47,500 nt of DNA from Neocallimastix lanati (nom. inval.) (GCA_016946835.1 JACVTC010000038.1:227501-275000); one strand, 5' to 3'. Positions 1 to 10,868 are shown, counted from the stretch's first letter. Numbers and translations are program-made. Notes: a model not told the origin generated them from the sequence alone.

Positions 1-1319
1 CTCCTTGTGCTAAAAAACCAATAGGTTTTGGTCAGAATACTACTGGTGGTGCTGGTGGTGTTGAATATCACGTTAATACTTTAAAAGAATTAAAAGATGC
101 ATTACAAAATAATGGTAAACCAAATGATCCAAAAATTATTTATGTTGATTCACCAATTAATGGTTATTACTACGATGATGGTTCGTTAATGACCGCAGAA
201 AATTTAGCTCCAGGTTTTACTTTTGAAAAATATATAAATTGTTTTACTGAAGATGGTAAAGAATGGTTAGGAACTCCGGAATGTGAAGAAATTGAAAAAC
301 TTCGTAATAAGGGTATGAAACCACTTCAAAATCAAATTAAGGTTAAAGTCACTTCTAATACTTCTATTATTGGTAAAGGTGATGCTTCAAGAATAGAAGA
401 ATTAGTTATTCAAATGGGTAGTGTAGATAATGTTATTCTTCAAAACTTATCCATTCAAGCTCCAAATGATCTTTTCCCACAATGGACAATGAATGATGGC
501 TGGAATTGTAAATATGATGCAATTGTCGTTCAAAGTTCTACTAATATTTGGATTGATAACTGTTTGGTTGATGATGGTAAAAGAATAGTTGAAAATGAAC
601 CAATATACTTTGGTGAGAATATTGACAGACATGATGGTTTAATTGATATTGTAAAAGGATCTGACTTAGTTACTCTTTCTAATAATCGTTTCGCCAACCA
701 CAGAAAAACACTTTTAATTGGTAGTAGTGATAGTTATACTGCTGATCGTGACCATTTAAGAGTTACTATGTACAATAATGTTTTCATTAATTGCTGGCAA
801 CGTATGCCACGTGTCCGTTATGGAAAAGTTCACATCTTCAACAACTATTACTATGCCGATAATTTCAGAAGTTATCCAGTAAGATATCATGATGACGGAA
901 CTGTCTCATTAACTCATATATTCTTAGGTTTAGGTCTTGAATCTAATATTCTCTCTGAATACAACTCTTTCAATTATTATAAATTAAATAAATTTACTAA
1001 TAGTACCGCTGTCATTCTTAGTAATTATGGTGGTTATCAATTCCATGATAATGGTTCTAAATACAATGGCCATAAATATAATTTAGATGCTCTTGCTAAA
1101 AAAGAATTTGAATTAAATGTTGAATCCACAAAAGCCAAAAACCTTGCTAATGGAGGTACTAATCCAGAATGGGTTAATGAAAATTTCACTACCAATACAT
1201 TCAATCCAAATGATTACTACAGTTACAAGACAATAAGAAGCATTGAAAGAGTTAATAAATTAAAAACTTCAGTTCCAACATGGATGTTTGAGGATAGTAG
1301 CGATAGTGATAATGAATAA
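1..1319 (+). CDS. Pectate lyase, polysaccharide lyase family 1 (5' end outside window)
   Basis: Secreted enzyme expected to cleave polygalacturonate by Ca-dependent beta-elimination. The frame is open from base 3, so about 439 residues are visible; by alignment with the intact copy at 8097 roughly 26 residues, including signal peptide and start, lie left of the window. The PL1 core is present in order: the WIDN calcium-site segment, RHDGLIDI, HRKTLLIG, and WQRMPRVRYG, whose arginines match the catalytic Arg region of PelC-type lyases, followed by a NNYY beta-helix strand. There is no intron and no dockerin; the C-terminus is a short acidic Ser/Asp tail. It is the first member of a same-strand array with the genes at 8097 and 13178. 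From about base 430 to 1165 it is nearly identical to the 13178 gene. The stop TAA is at 1317-1319, followed by a long A-run. Family call is confident; exact substrate is inferred. Confidence 0.93.
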   Translation, partial: PCAKKPIGFGQNTTGGAGGVEYHVNTLKELKDALQNNGKPNDPKIIYVDSPINGYYYDDGSLMTAENLAPGFTFEKYINCFTEDGKEWLGTPECEEIEKLRNKGMKPLQNQIKVKVTSNTSIIGKGDASRIEELVIQMGSVDNVILQNLSIQAPNDLFPQWTMNDGWNCKYDAIVVQSSTNIWIDNCLVDDGKRIVENEPIYFGENIDRHDGLIDIVKGSDLVTLSNNRFANHRKTLLIGSSDSYTADRDHLRVTMYNNVFINCWQRMPRVRYGKVHIFNNYYYADNFRSYPVRYHDDGTVSLTHIFLGLGLESNILSEYNSFNYYKLNKFTNSTAVILSNYGGYQFHDNGSKYNGHKYNLDALAKKEFELNVESTKAKNLANGGTNPEWVNENFTTNTFNPNDYYSYKTIRSIERVNKLKTSVPTWMFEDSSDSDNE

Positions 1320-2887
1320 ATATTATATAAATATAATAAATTAATACAAAAAAAAAAAAAAAAAAAAAAAGAAAAATATTAATATATGGTTAAAATAATT
1401 TTTTTAATAATTAATATATTTTATATATAATAAAGTAAAATATATATTTATAATAGAAATGAAATTATGAGGGAAAATAAAAAAATTTTTTTTTATAATT
1501 CTAAATATATAAAATTTTTAAAAATATTATTTATTATAGTTGAATAATATTTGAAAATATTGATTATTAAAAAATTATTTTCAAAAATAAAAGTATATAT
1601 AAAAAAGTAAAAAAATTATAAATAAAAAATAAAATAAAATATAATAAATTAAAATAAAAAAATGAAACTTATTAATATTTCATTTATAAGAATATATATT
1701 TTCTTTATATTAATGATATAAAACTAATATGTGTAGTACACATCTGTACTCTTTTCATCAAGCCCTTATTAATATATTTAATAATATTTAATATATATTA
1801 AATTTATATCTTTCTGTCAATAATTTATAGAATAATTCTTATTTATTTTATTCATATATTATTAAATATTTATTCTTATATTACATTTATAATTATTTTA
1901 TATAATAAGTTAAATATTTTTTTTATATTTATATATTATATAATAATATTCTTATTATATAAATTTAATATTCTTATTTACTTTAAAGTTTATGTTAAAT
2001 ATGCATAATTCTTCTATATATTATAATATGATAAAATAGTTATAATTACTTATATTATTATAATTAAATATATATAATTGATATTATTTATTATATTCTT
2101 ATATATTATTACTTTATATTTATTTATATTATTAAACTATAATTTGTAATAGTGATCCTTCGCGTAATTATAAAACGGAGGTTGATTTGGTTATTTTCTA
2201 GGATAAGAAAAATATTAATATTAATAAAAAAAATAATTGTACTAGTAAAAATTAATTGACATAAAAGTCCCGCATATCAAAAATTGGTAGAGATATCGGT
2301 GAGTGTGAAAACATTGATGAATAGACAAAAAAATAATAATAATATAAAAAATAATAATAAGTAAAACAATGGTAATACAAAGAATTTTTAAAATTAATTA
2401 TAAATTTTAAATAATATTTTAAAAAAATGTATATTTAAAATTATTTAAAATATGAAATTTTGAAAATTTTATTGTAAAAATTTTTAAATTTAAGTATTAA
2501 TGAAAATATTAAAAAAAAAAATTTTTTTTTTTATTATATATTTATTTAATTATATAAATAATTAGAAATTAAAATAAGATTAAAAATATTTAAAAAAAAA
2601 AAAAAAAAAAAAAAAAATTAAATTAATTATAACAATAAAAATCAGAAATGATATTTATATTTTGTTATGTGTTTATTTATTTATTTTATTGCTTTTACAT
2701 TAAGAAAGACCTTATCCATTTAAGAATATGTCATTACATATTATTTATAATTATTTTCTATAATAGTCCAACATTATTGGCAACATTTAATGTTACACTG
2801 CATTATATTATCGAATAAAAATATTTTACACTTAATAATATAGTATAATGTACAATGTAATTAAACACACAACTGTGATATTTAACA
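1320..2887. other. AT-rich intergenic DNA with LTR-derived left part of a retroelement
   Basis: No gene seen. The stretch is A/T runs with a few more complex patches: 1725-1770, 2150-2205 and 2244-2310. The right-hand 200-250 bases (about 2640-2887) are probably LTR sequence of the neighbouring copia relic, since they begin, read on the minus strand, with TGTTAAATA directly after a purine tract. The LTR's far edge cannot be placed. Confidence 0.5.
2244..2282 (+). repeat. Left copy of 39-base direct repeat flanking the retroelement block
   Basis: The segment beginning AGTAAAAATTA and containing ATAAAAGTCCC and CATATCA recurs in the same orientation at 6111-6148 with a few differences. It is followed within a few bases by TTGGTAGAGATATCGG, which starts like a tRNA-primed LTR primer-binding site (TGG at the start). 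It could be the 3' end of an LTR; similarity outside the 39 bases was not seen, so this is tentative. Confidence 0.6.
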
Positions 2888-2897
2888 TTTCCCCTGC
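2888..2897 (-). other. Polypurine tract and start of 3' LTR of copia relic
   Basis: Read on the minus strand, GCAGGGGAAA is followed at once by TGTTAAATATC. A purine tract just before a TG-initiated segment, placed directly after the RNase H region, is the normal layout at the 3' LTR of Ty1/copia elements. The matching 5' LTR right of 5604 is not recognisable. Confidence 0.5.
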
Positions 2898-2935
2898 ATA
2901 AGCATTTTCTACAATTTCATGATGAAGTAGGCAAA

Positions 2936-4059
2936 GTATTTAAGCTTGGGTCCGGAAATACTTTTGGTTAATGGATCTGCTATCATTGAATTAGAACCAA
3001 TGAGTGTTAACCTAATTTCATTTTTCATAATTTCATCTTGAACATATTTGTATTTTATATCCATATATTTACATCGTCACTTTTGGTTTTCATTTTCAGT
3101 TATATCCTTACATGGTTTATTATTTATTCTAATATTAATTCTAATATTTTTATTGAATATTTCATTTACTAATCGTCTAATCCATATAGCTTGTTTGGTA
3201 CATTCTATCAAGCTTGAGTATTAGCCTTCTGTGGATGATAAGGCTATATTTTTCTGAATAATTGATTTCCATGATATTGGACTATTTCCTAATACAAAAA
3301 TATATCCTAATGTGGATCTTCTTTTAATCTCATCACCAGCGAAATCTGCATCACAATAAGCTCTTAAAATTTTCTTTCCCTTATAATGAATTGAATAGTC
3401 CTATGTACTCTTAAAATATTTTAATATTTGAATATCTGCATTCAAATAAGCTAGCTTTTGTTAGATTCTCAGAAAATCTTACAGCTTGATTTACTGCAAA
3501 TGCTATATCTGGTCTTGTTTTTGTTGATACATATAATAGAGATCCAATCAATCTTTTATAATCAATTTTGTTATTTTTCTCAAAGTTTTCTCTCTCTTCT
3601 AATTTTGCATTAATACATGGTATTCTAGTTATTTTAGTACTGTTTATATTATAGTTAGTTTGCATTTTTTCAATATAATCCTTTTGATTAATTTTCAGCC
3701 TTTATTTGTTTTTTATTATATTGAATCCAATAAGTTTGTTTACTGTTTTATCTGTGGAGACTTTGTATTTATGTTTTATCCTTGAAACAATTTTGGTAGT
3801 TTCTTTATTCTCTCCTGCAATTAATATATCATCAACATAGTGTGTTAGTAATAAGCATAATTTAATATTTTTATATTGACCAAATAAACAACTATCTATA
3901 TTATATTGAATTGACCCAATTTTCTTAGGAAAACCGAAGATTTCGTAAAAGCATTGTCTTCCAACTTGTTTGAGTCCATAGAGAGCCATTCGTAATAATA
4001 CTGATTTTCCACAATTAAAGTTTTTATCACCGATTGGAATTTGAACATAAATTTATTTA
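2936..4059 (-). pseudogene. Copia reverse transcriptase / RNase H, broken
   Basis: Minus-strand frames give the copia RT signatures ALYGLKQ (near 3970) and HYVDDILIAG (3812-3841, the two catalytic aspartates), then RLIGSLLYVSTKTRPDIAF (near 3540). RNase H motifs follow: YCDADFAGD (near 3350), then SSTE and LIECTKQAIW (near 3190-3235). At least two frame changes and several stops lie between these blocks, for example a stop straight after the RNase H glutamate region. The RT begins only at a VQIPIGDKNF-like segment, so the palm and finger regions upstream of it are gone. Domain identity is clear; function is lost. Confidence 0.9.
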
Positions 4060-4209
4060 ATATTTTTTATTTCTTTTAATATTAAATTTAATATTCTTTT
4101 CTTTGGTTTTCCTTAATTTTCTTTTATCTAAAGGTTTCAGATCATCAAAGCTGTCCTCAGATTCATTTTCTGAATTATAGCCATTAATTTTAATATTTTT
4201 CATATATTT

Positions 4210-4420
4210 TATTATTTTCCAAAATATAATTTTTCATTCATTTTCATATTAACCAGGTTTTTATGATTGTTTTCAATTCTATTTTCAAGAAGTTTCTGAT
4301 TTACAATTTCATAATTATTAAGGTTTGATTTAGGTAAATTTTTATAATTATTAAGATTTGAAATTTTTAATTTATTATCAAATTTGATTCCTGTTCCACT
4401 ATCAATTGTCGAAGATTCTT
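4210..4420 (-). pseudogene. Copia protease fragment and pre-RT linker
   Basis: The minus strand reads STIDSGTGIKFDN near 4384-4416, matching the DSG active site of retroviral-type aspartic proteases as found between gag and integrase in copia elements. It runs into an Asn/Lys-rich stretch and, after stops, into an acidic-basic linker (SEDSFDDLKPLDKRKL, near 4125-4170) of the kind usually found between integrase and RT. The integrase HHCC and DDE regions cannot be found, which marks the internal deletion. Confidence 0.6.
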
Positions 4421-4649
4421 TGTTGTTATTATTTTCTTCTTTTAAGATTTCGGCAGATACTTTATTAATCTTTATGTTCCATAGAAGTTATTGAACTGTT
4501 ATTAAAATTATCTTTTACAATATGTGTTGTTATATTGAAGCAGAAGTCAAATGAAGGAACTGAATCTAAATTTTAAATTGTTTTGTTCTTCATAATTAAT
4601 GTTATAATATTTGAAGTTTCTTTTACTACCTTTCCTGATTAAAGATGTT

Positions 4650-5604
4650 CTTTTATTTTCAGTTTTATTTCTTAATTAATTATTATTATTTTTCTTTTCT
4701 CCCCTATAGTTATAATTTGATGAATTTAATGGGTTGAAGAAACAGTTATCAGTAGTGTGTCCATTTTTATGGCAATATTGGCAGTATTCATTGAAATTTA
4801 TTTCTTTATTGAAATTATATGGAAGTTTCCCATTTCGGACTCTGTTAATTTGATCTTCGTGTTGATATACTTCTTTGATTTCTACTCTTTTAATACTTTT
4901 ACTTTTCTTGATTATGGTACTTAGTTTTGTTATGTCTTCTTTTAAATCTTTAGATGTCTTTTCAACATATAGAAATGTGAATGAATATGCAATATCGATT
5001 TTATTTAATTCCTCTAAAGAATATAAAACTTTTGTTTCTTCACTTAGTTCTGGTTTATTCTAAAATTTTGCCTCGTTATTGTATTCTGAAAATAATGAGT
5101 TAGGATTATCTAAATAAAATTTAAAGTCATCGTTTTCGATTTCTATCTTTTTTATCTTCATTTCGATTTCAAATAATCTGGAAGGGCTTGTTTCTGAAAA
5201 TCTTTCCTTTAATTCATTTATCATTATGTAGGCACTTGTTCAATCATTTAATAAGATTTTTGCATATTCGTAAAGGCTGTTCAATATTATTATTCTGACT
5301 GTAGTATCATATTTTAAATGTTTTTTATTTGTGTTTATATCTTTAATATTCTTTGAGATATAATCACCCAATTCTTCAGAATCAAGGAAAAATTTTAAGT
5401 CTGAATGCCATTTGTGAAAGTTTTCATTTGTAATTTTAAAGTTTTGAATATGAAACTTATTAATTGTAATTGTTTGAATATTTGGAGTTACAATTCAACA
5501 GGAGTATCATTTATTGTTGTACTTGATGTATTTGTTGTCTTTGCTATCTTTGATGAAGTTTTTGTAGTACTCCCAGTAGTTGTTGAATCTTCTGATTTAG
5601 TCAT
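4650..5604 (-). pseudogene. Copia gag with CCHC zinc knuckle, broken
   Basis: The likely start ATG is at 5604-5602, followed by a Ser/Thr-rich N-terminus (MTKSEDSTTTGSTTK). After a frame change the text resembles the UBN2-type gag domain (SEELGDYISKNI, ELKERFSETSPSRLFEIEMK, about 5130-5380). The knuckle CQYCHKNGHTTDNC, a CX2CX4HX4C pattern, is at about 4745-4790. In-frame stops occur in several places. It heads the relic element; nothing with LTR character was recognised just upstream. Confidence 0.8.
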
Positions 5605-5703
5605 TTTAATGGGATAGCTAATATTTCTTTATTTTAATATTTAATGAATATTTGATATTTAATATATTGAATTTTGATATTAACAATTGTTAATGAATTA
5701 TAA

Positions 5704-6087
5704 TTTAGAACCAAAAATATTAATAATAATATTAATAATACAGATTCTCGGATCAAAAATAATATATATAATATTAATAAAGTTAAAGATAATAATAATG
5801 AGGATATCAATAATAACCATAAACAAAAAGAAGATTCAGTAATACCTCATAATAAAAATAAACGTAAAAACACGGATAGAATAAATTATAAAATTAATAG
5901 ACGGTGTAAAAAAAATATGTTATTTTAGAACAATAGAAAAAACTCACCGACTCACATTTCGATAGCCCAACTACTAGATTTAAGCAGTATATTAAGAACA
6001 GATGTTATCAAAAGTTTCGGTAAGAATAAAATAAAGAATGAAATTATTATAGGAGTAGCTGAAACTTATGGCATCTTGAAAATATAG
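5704..6087 (+). pseudogene. Ty3/gypsy-like polyprotein fragment with one in-frame stop
   Basis: A single plus-strand frame runs 128 codons, broken only by TAG at 5926-5928 and ended by TAG at 6085-6087. Its first half is Asn/Lys-rich linker-like sequence. The second half contains SPTHISIAQLLDLSSILRTD, which resembles the segment preceding the protease in fungal Ty3/gypsy polyproteins (a pattern of the form I-S-x-x-x-LLDLSPxLR). No RT or integrase accompanies it. It is head-to-head with the copia relic, less than 100 bases from its gag start. The family assignment rests on recall of that short motif and is moderate at best. Confidence 0.45.
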
Positions 6088-6110
6088 AAATTGTAAATAT
6101 AATTCACAAA

Positions 6111-6148
6111 AGTAAAAATTAGTTACACATAAAAGTCCCACATATCAC
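6111..6148 (+). repeat. Right copy of 39-base direct repeat
   Basis: Direct repeat of 2244-2282 with about four differences (for example AAGTCCCA here, AAGTCCCG there). It lies 23 bases after the stop of the Ty3-like fragment, so the two copies bracket both retroelement relics. Confidence 0.6.
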
Positions 6149-8015
6149 AAAATATATCTACTGATTTATATATATATATATATATCGATTTTTTAATATT
6201 TTTCTATCATTCGTGTAAATAAAACGGATTATGGGGAAAATTTTATATTTGAAATTCTTCATATAGATATAGAATTATAATTATAATAGTATATAAAAAA
6301 ATATTATAAAGAATATGTTTTATAAATTTTATATCTAAAAAAGCCATGAAAAATATACTAATTGATAAAAGATAGATTATAATAACAATTATTTATATTG
6401 ACAAATAAAATATATAAAATTTAATATTAAAAAAAAAAATCAATTATATTAAAATATTTATGAAATAATAAATATAATAAAATAATATTTTAATGAAATT
6501 TGATATTTAGTTTTATTAATTATTAAAATAAAAATCATTATATATAGAAAAAAAGATTAATATTTATATTTATTATAGCAATTCTTTATATATATTTATT
6601 ATTAATATAATACATTTATCAAAAAAAAATTTTTTTTATTTCTATTAAAATTTCAATATAGAGAATTTAATGTTATAAATAAAATTTAAATATTATTTTA
6701 TATAATTATTTAGGTATAACCATTTATTTTTATAATAATAATTAAAATTTGATAATAAAAAAAAAAGATTGTCAAAATTTGCTTGCTCCAGGTTATATAA
6801 ATATATAATGAGGAGTTATTTTGATTTCATGTATTGAAATGAATTTTTTTATGAATTTTTTTCATTTTGATTCTTGAAATTTGAGGGGTTTTTTTTTTTT
6901 TTATAAAGTATTCCTGAATTTTATACAATATTAATTAGATATTTTTCTTCATGTAATAAGCTGTATTTATTATGAAAGTATTTTATTAATAAAATAAAAT
7001 TTTATTATATACTTTATTTTTGAAAAAATATTTGAATTGTTTATTTAAATAGGATTCTAAATAACAAGGAATGATGAAATACGAAAATTTAGAACAAAAT
7101 GAGAAAGTTTCTCTTCACGAACAAATTAAAATTAATATGTATCACAATCATTATTAGTAATAATTTTGACGAATAATAAATACAATTATTTTTTAAAATT
7201 TATCCAGATAGTCTTATCTTATAATAGATTATTGGTATATTACTAGTATATTACTGGTATATTATTTATAATATTACATAGTATTAATATAACATTAAAT
7301 ATACTAAAGTTAAATTCATTTTAAAAATACATATAATTTATTATAATATTTATTTTATTTTTTTTTAAAAAAAAAATTATTCCTATAAAAATAATATAAA
7401 ATAATAAATTATAATTAAAAAATAATTTAGTTATTATTATTTAATATAAAGTTTAATATATATTATTTATTATAATATAAAAATCAAATAAAGGATAAAA
7501 ATAAAATACACATATTTTGTTTATTTATTTAATAATATAAAATTTATTAATAATTAATATATTCAAACAACGTGTTTTTTTTTTTTTTTTTTTTTTTACA
7601 TATTTACCAGAAAAACAAAAAAATTAAAAATTATTATTAATTTAGATTAAAAAAGTGTTTATATTAAATCAAATATTAAATTTCATTTTATAGGTATATT
7701 AGTTTTATTAATAAAAACCTTAACTAATAAAATAAAAAGTAAATTTATGGAAATATTATATATTATAATATATTCATTACTTTAAAATGTTTCAAATTTA
7801 TATTTATATTTACAATTTATAATTTCTTTATTATTTATTTTCGTTTAAATTTTTATATTAAAAATCTAAAATTTAAACAAAAATAAATAATAAAATAATA
7901 AAAATTAATATTGAATTTTGTATTTTAGATGAATAAAAAAAAAAGAAAAAATTTCTTTTGCCAATTTTTGATTTATTTTATATTAAATAAAGTTTTAAAA
8001 TATTCCTAAATTTGA
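6149..8015. other. AT-rich intergenic DNA upstream of second pectate lyase
   Basis: No gene supported. It contains (AT)n at 6170-6185, many homopolymers (for example T-run at 7569-7597) and a slightly more complex patch at 6775-6960. A 28-codon open frame near 7071-7157 has nothing to support it. Confidence 0.6.
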
Positions 8016-8026
8016 TATATAAATAA
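8016..8026 (+). promoter_or_regulatory. Candidate TATA element of second pectate lyase
   Basis: TATATAAATAA lies about 70 bases before the ATG at 8097. The identical 11-mer occurs upstream of the paralogue at 13178 (13037-13047), about 130 bases before its ATG. In DNA this A/T-rich such strings are common, so shared position rather than sequence is the support. Confidence 0.35.
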
Positions 8027-8096
8027 TGAGAGAATACCTTATATTTTATTTTATTTTTTTTTTCAAAGAAATAATAGAAAAAATTAAATATTTGAT

Positions 8097-9482
8097 ATGA
8101 AATTATCCAGTTCAAGCATAATTTTTTTATTAGGTATTGTTGGTATTTATTCAATACCAATTAGTCATGATTCTCCAATAGGTTTTGGTCAAAATACTAC
8201 TGGTGGTGCTGGTGGTGTTGAATATCATGTTAATACTTTAAAAGAATTAAAAGATGCATTATTAAATAATGATAATCCAAATGATCCAAAAATTATTTAT
8301 ATTGATTCACCAATTAATGGTTATTACTACGATGATGGTTCGTTGATGACCGAAGAAAATTTAGCTCCAGGTTTTACTTTTGAAAAATATATAAATTGTT
8401 TTACTGAAGATGGTAAAGAATGGTTAGAAACCCCAGAATGTGATGAAATTGAAAAACTTCGTAAAAATGGTATGAAGCCACTCCAAAATCAAATTAAGGT
8501 TAAAGTCACTTCTAATACTTCTATTATAGGTAATGGCGATGCTTCAAGGTTAGAAGAATTAGTTATTCAAGTTGGTAGTGTTGATAATGTTATTCTTCAA
8601 AACTTATCCATTCAAGCACCAAATGATCTTTTCCCACAATGGAAAACAGATGATGGTTGGGAATGTAAATATGACGCTGTTGTTATTCAAAATGCTACTA
8701 ATGTTTGGATTGATAATTGTTTATTTGATGATGGTAATAAGCGAGTAGAATTAGCACCAATTTATTTTGGACAGCACGTTGAAAGACATGATGGTTTAAT
8801 TGATATAATTAATGGTTCTGATTTAATTACTCTTTCTAATAATCGTTTTACTAATCATAAAAAGACATTATTAATTGGAAATAGTGATAGCCGTATTAGT
8901 GACCGTAATTATTTAAGAGTTACTATGTATAATAACGTTTTCATTAATTGTTGGCAACGTATGCCACGTGTTCGTTTCGGTAAACTTCATATATTTAATA
9001 ATTATTATTATTCTGATAATTTCAGAGATTATCCAGTCACTTATAATGATGATGGAACTGTCTCTTTAACTCATATATTCTTGGGTTTAGGTATTGAATC
9101 CGACATTCTTTCTGAATATAATTCTTTCAATTATGAACAATTAAAAAGTTTTACCAACAGTACTGCAGTCATTCTTGCTAACTACGGTGGCTATCAGTTC
9201 TATGATAATGGTTCAAAATACAATGGACATAAAATTAATATCAATGAACTTGCTAAAAAAGAATTTAAATTAAATGTCTCAAATACAAAGACTAAAAACC
9301 TTATTAATGGAGATACTAATCCAGCATGGGTTAATGCTACTTTTAGTACTAATATCTTCAAACCAAAACAATTTTATAATTATAAAATAGTTAAAAATAT
9401 TGAAAAAATTAATAATTTAAAGAATCTAATTCCAACTTGGATGTTCGCTAATGATTCTACCAATGAAGATTCTTCTGAATGA
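8097..9482 (+). CDS. Pectate lyase, polysaccharide lyase family 1 (intact)
   Basis: A 461-residue secreted lyase for pectate in plant cell walls. Residues 1 to about 20 form a signal peptide (MKLSSSSIIFLLGIVG). The mature part opens with GFGQNTTGGAGG, as in other PL1 enzymes, then gives WIDNC (204-208), RHDGLIDI (230-237), HKKTLLIG (254-261) and WQRMPRVRFG (286-295), which carry the calcium-binding aspartates and the Arg/Lys set known from PelC-type lyases. The beta-helix core ends near 310; the remainder is a C-terminal extension with an acidic Ser/Asp tail. The family's usual WIDH is WIDN. There is no dockerin, so it is probably a free secreted enzyme rather than a cellulosome subunit. There is no intron. 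It is the most divergent of the three good copies, though its first 160 residues are almost those of the 13178 gene. The ATG is the only one that yields the signal peptide. Confidence 0.95.
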   Translation: MKLSSSSIIFLLGIVGIYSIPISHDSPIGFGQNTTGGAGGVEYHVNTLKELKDALLNNDNPNDPKIIYIDSPINGYYYDDGSLMTEENLAPGFTFEKYINCFTEDGKEWLETPECDEIEKLRKNGMKPLQNQIKVKVTSNTSIIGNGDASRLEELVIQVGSVDNVILQNLSIQAPNDLFPQWKTDDGWECKYDAVVIQNATNVWIDNCLFDDGNKRVELAPIYFGQHVERHDGLIDIINGSDLITLSNNRFTNHKKTLLIGNSDSRISDRNYLRVTMYNNVFINCWQRMPRVRFGKLHIFNNYYYSDNFRDYPVTYNDDGTVSLTHIFLGLGIESDILSEYNSFNYEQLKSFTNSTAVILANYGGYQFYDNGSKYNGHKININELAKKEFKLNVSNTKTKNLINGDTNPAWVNATFSTNIFKPKQFYNYKIVKNIEKINNLKNLIPTWMFANDSTNEDSSE

Positions 9483-9540
9483 ATAAATTAATAAATAAAA
9501 TAAAATTTAAAATCGAAAAAATAATTATCAAAATAAAATC

Positions 9541-9579
<39 letters not shown>

Positions 9580-10245
9580 TACCAAAGGAAAAATAAAATA
9601 TAAAAAAAATAATAATAATAAATGTAGATGTGTAGATGAATAAAATATTTTTATTATTAATATATTACCAGATTATAGAGGATTAATAGGATTAATAGAA
9701 TTAATATATTATTTAAATTAGATATATTTAATTATAAAATATTTTTAATAATAAATATTAATATATGAAATTTATAAAAAAAAAAAAAAAATCCTTTACT
9801 TTTTTATTTATTAATATATTTATTAAATAATAGAATAATATTAAATTTTATTAAATACATATATATTAAAATAATAAAATAAATAAATATTTAAATATTT
9901 AAATTTAATTGAATAAATTTTTAGTATTAGCATATTTTTTATTACGAAAGTAAAAATTTCTTCAAATATTATTTATTGTATTTATTATTATTAATTGGGA
10001 AAAAAGTTTTTAATTTTCATTTTAAAAATATATTAGATTGTGTCTATTATTACGATTATTCATTAATACGAATAAATATTTTAAAATTTTATATAATTTC
10101 AGAAATAAAATAAAATAGATATATATAAAATAATATAATAAAATTAAATAAAGTAAAATAAATCATAAAGTAGTATAAAAGAACAAAATATAAATAACAA
10201 TAAAATAAAATAAAAAAAATACAGAATAAAAAATGTAGAATAAAA

Positions 10246-10280
<35 letters not shown>

Positions 10281-10868
10281 AAAAAAAAAAATTATTGAAA
10301 TTAATTAATATAAACAATAATAATAATTAAAAAAAAAAATAAAATAAAATAAAATAAAAAGTGTTTTTGTATGTAAATTTTATAATGAATTCTATATAAT
10401 AAATAAAAATTATTATATATATATATATTTTAAAAAATCATTTAATAATTCATAAGAATAATGCTAACAAGTAATAATTATATTTGATATTTGTGAAAAT
10501 TAATTTAAAGATTTATTATATTGGTTGATAAAGATTTATTATTAAAATAATAAATTAAATTTTAAATATTAAAAATTTTTTTTTCCTCATTTCTTATAGT
10601 TATATAACTATAAGAAATAAGATTTTTTTATGGCAGCACTAAATTTATTAATATTTTAAATTTTTTTTTAAGAATTTAATTAATTAAAATAAAATAAAAT
10701 AAAATAAAAACTAAATTAATTTAATTGAAATAAAAAAATAAAAAATTTAGTTAACTAAAAAAAAAGAAAGAAAAAATGCATTAAGATAAATTTATAAAAA
10801 TATTTAATATCTTTGAATTTATACCTTATTTTTTTTAAAAAAAATGATAATAAACTTTTGATATTAAA
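9483..10868. other. AT-rich intergenic DNA between lyase and lyase pseudogene
   Basis: No gene supported. It holds (AT)n at 9558-9582, (AAAT)n near 10235-10280, and the perfect palindrome at 10589-10618 (own entry). Upstream of the pseudogene there is no clear counterpart of the TATATAAATAA element found at the intact copies. Confidence 0.6.
10589..10618. repeat. Perfect 30-bp palindrome
   Basis: Each arm is ATTTCTTATAGTTAT, with no spacer, so the 30 bases equal their own reverse complement exactly. It lies about 250 bases upstream of the dead pectate lyase. It could extrude as a cruciform or be a dimeric protein site; role unknown. Confidence 0.85.

Larger units (their letters stand above)
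2888..5604 (-). mobile_element. Ty1/copia LTR retrotransposon relic, internally deleted
   Basis: On the minus strand, gag, zinc knuckle, protease motif, reverse transcriptase and RNase H occur in copia order over about 2.7 kb. The integrase domain and the N-terminal part of the reverse transcriptase are missing: only about 330 bases separate the protease motif (near 4400) from the reverse-transcriptase segment beginning near 4056. Several stops and frameshifts interrupt every domain, so the element is dead, yet motifs are still easy to read, which suggests moderate age. It sits between the first two pectate lyase genes and directly abuts a relic of a second, oppositely oriented element. Confidence 0.88.

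Noticed and set aside
447-632. Minus-strand 61-codon frame inside the first pectate lyase
   Set aside because: Shadow of a well-supported plus-strand coding region.
2150-2200. GC-containing patch considered as a tRNA gene
   Set aside because: No acceptor stem, D-loop or T-loop pattern could be fitted; no tRNA or rRNA seen anywhere in the window.
4875-5617. Plus-strand frames of 62 and 70 codons
   Set aside because: They are antisense to the copia gag relic.
6775-6820. Short likeness to the lyase LAPGFTF coding text (GCTCCAGGTT)
   Set aside because: Ten matching bases without extension are not enough to call another lyase relic.
7978-8160. Minus-strand 60-codon frame overlapping the start of the second pectate lyase
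   Set aside because: A/T-rich low-complexity text, antisense to the promoter and signal peptide.
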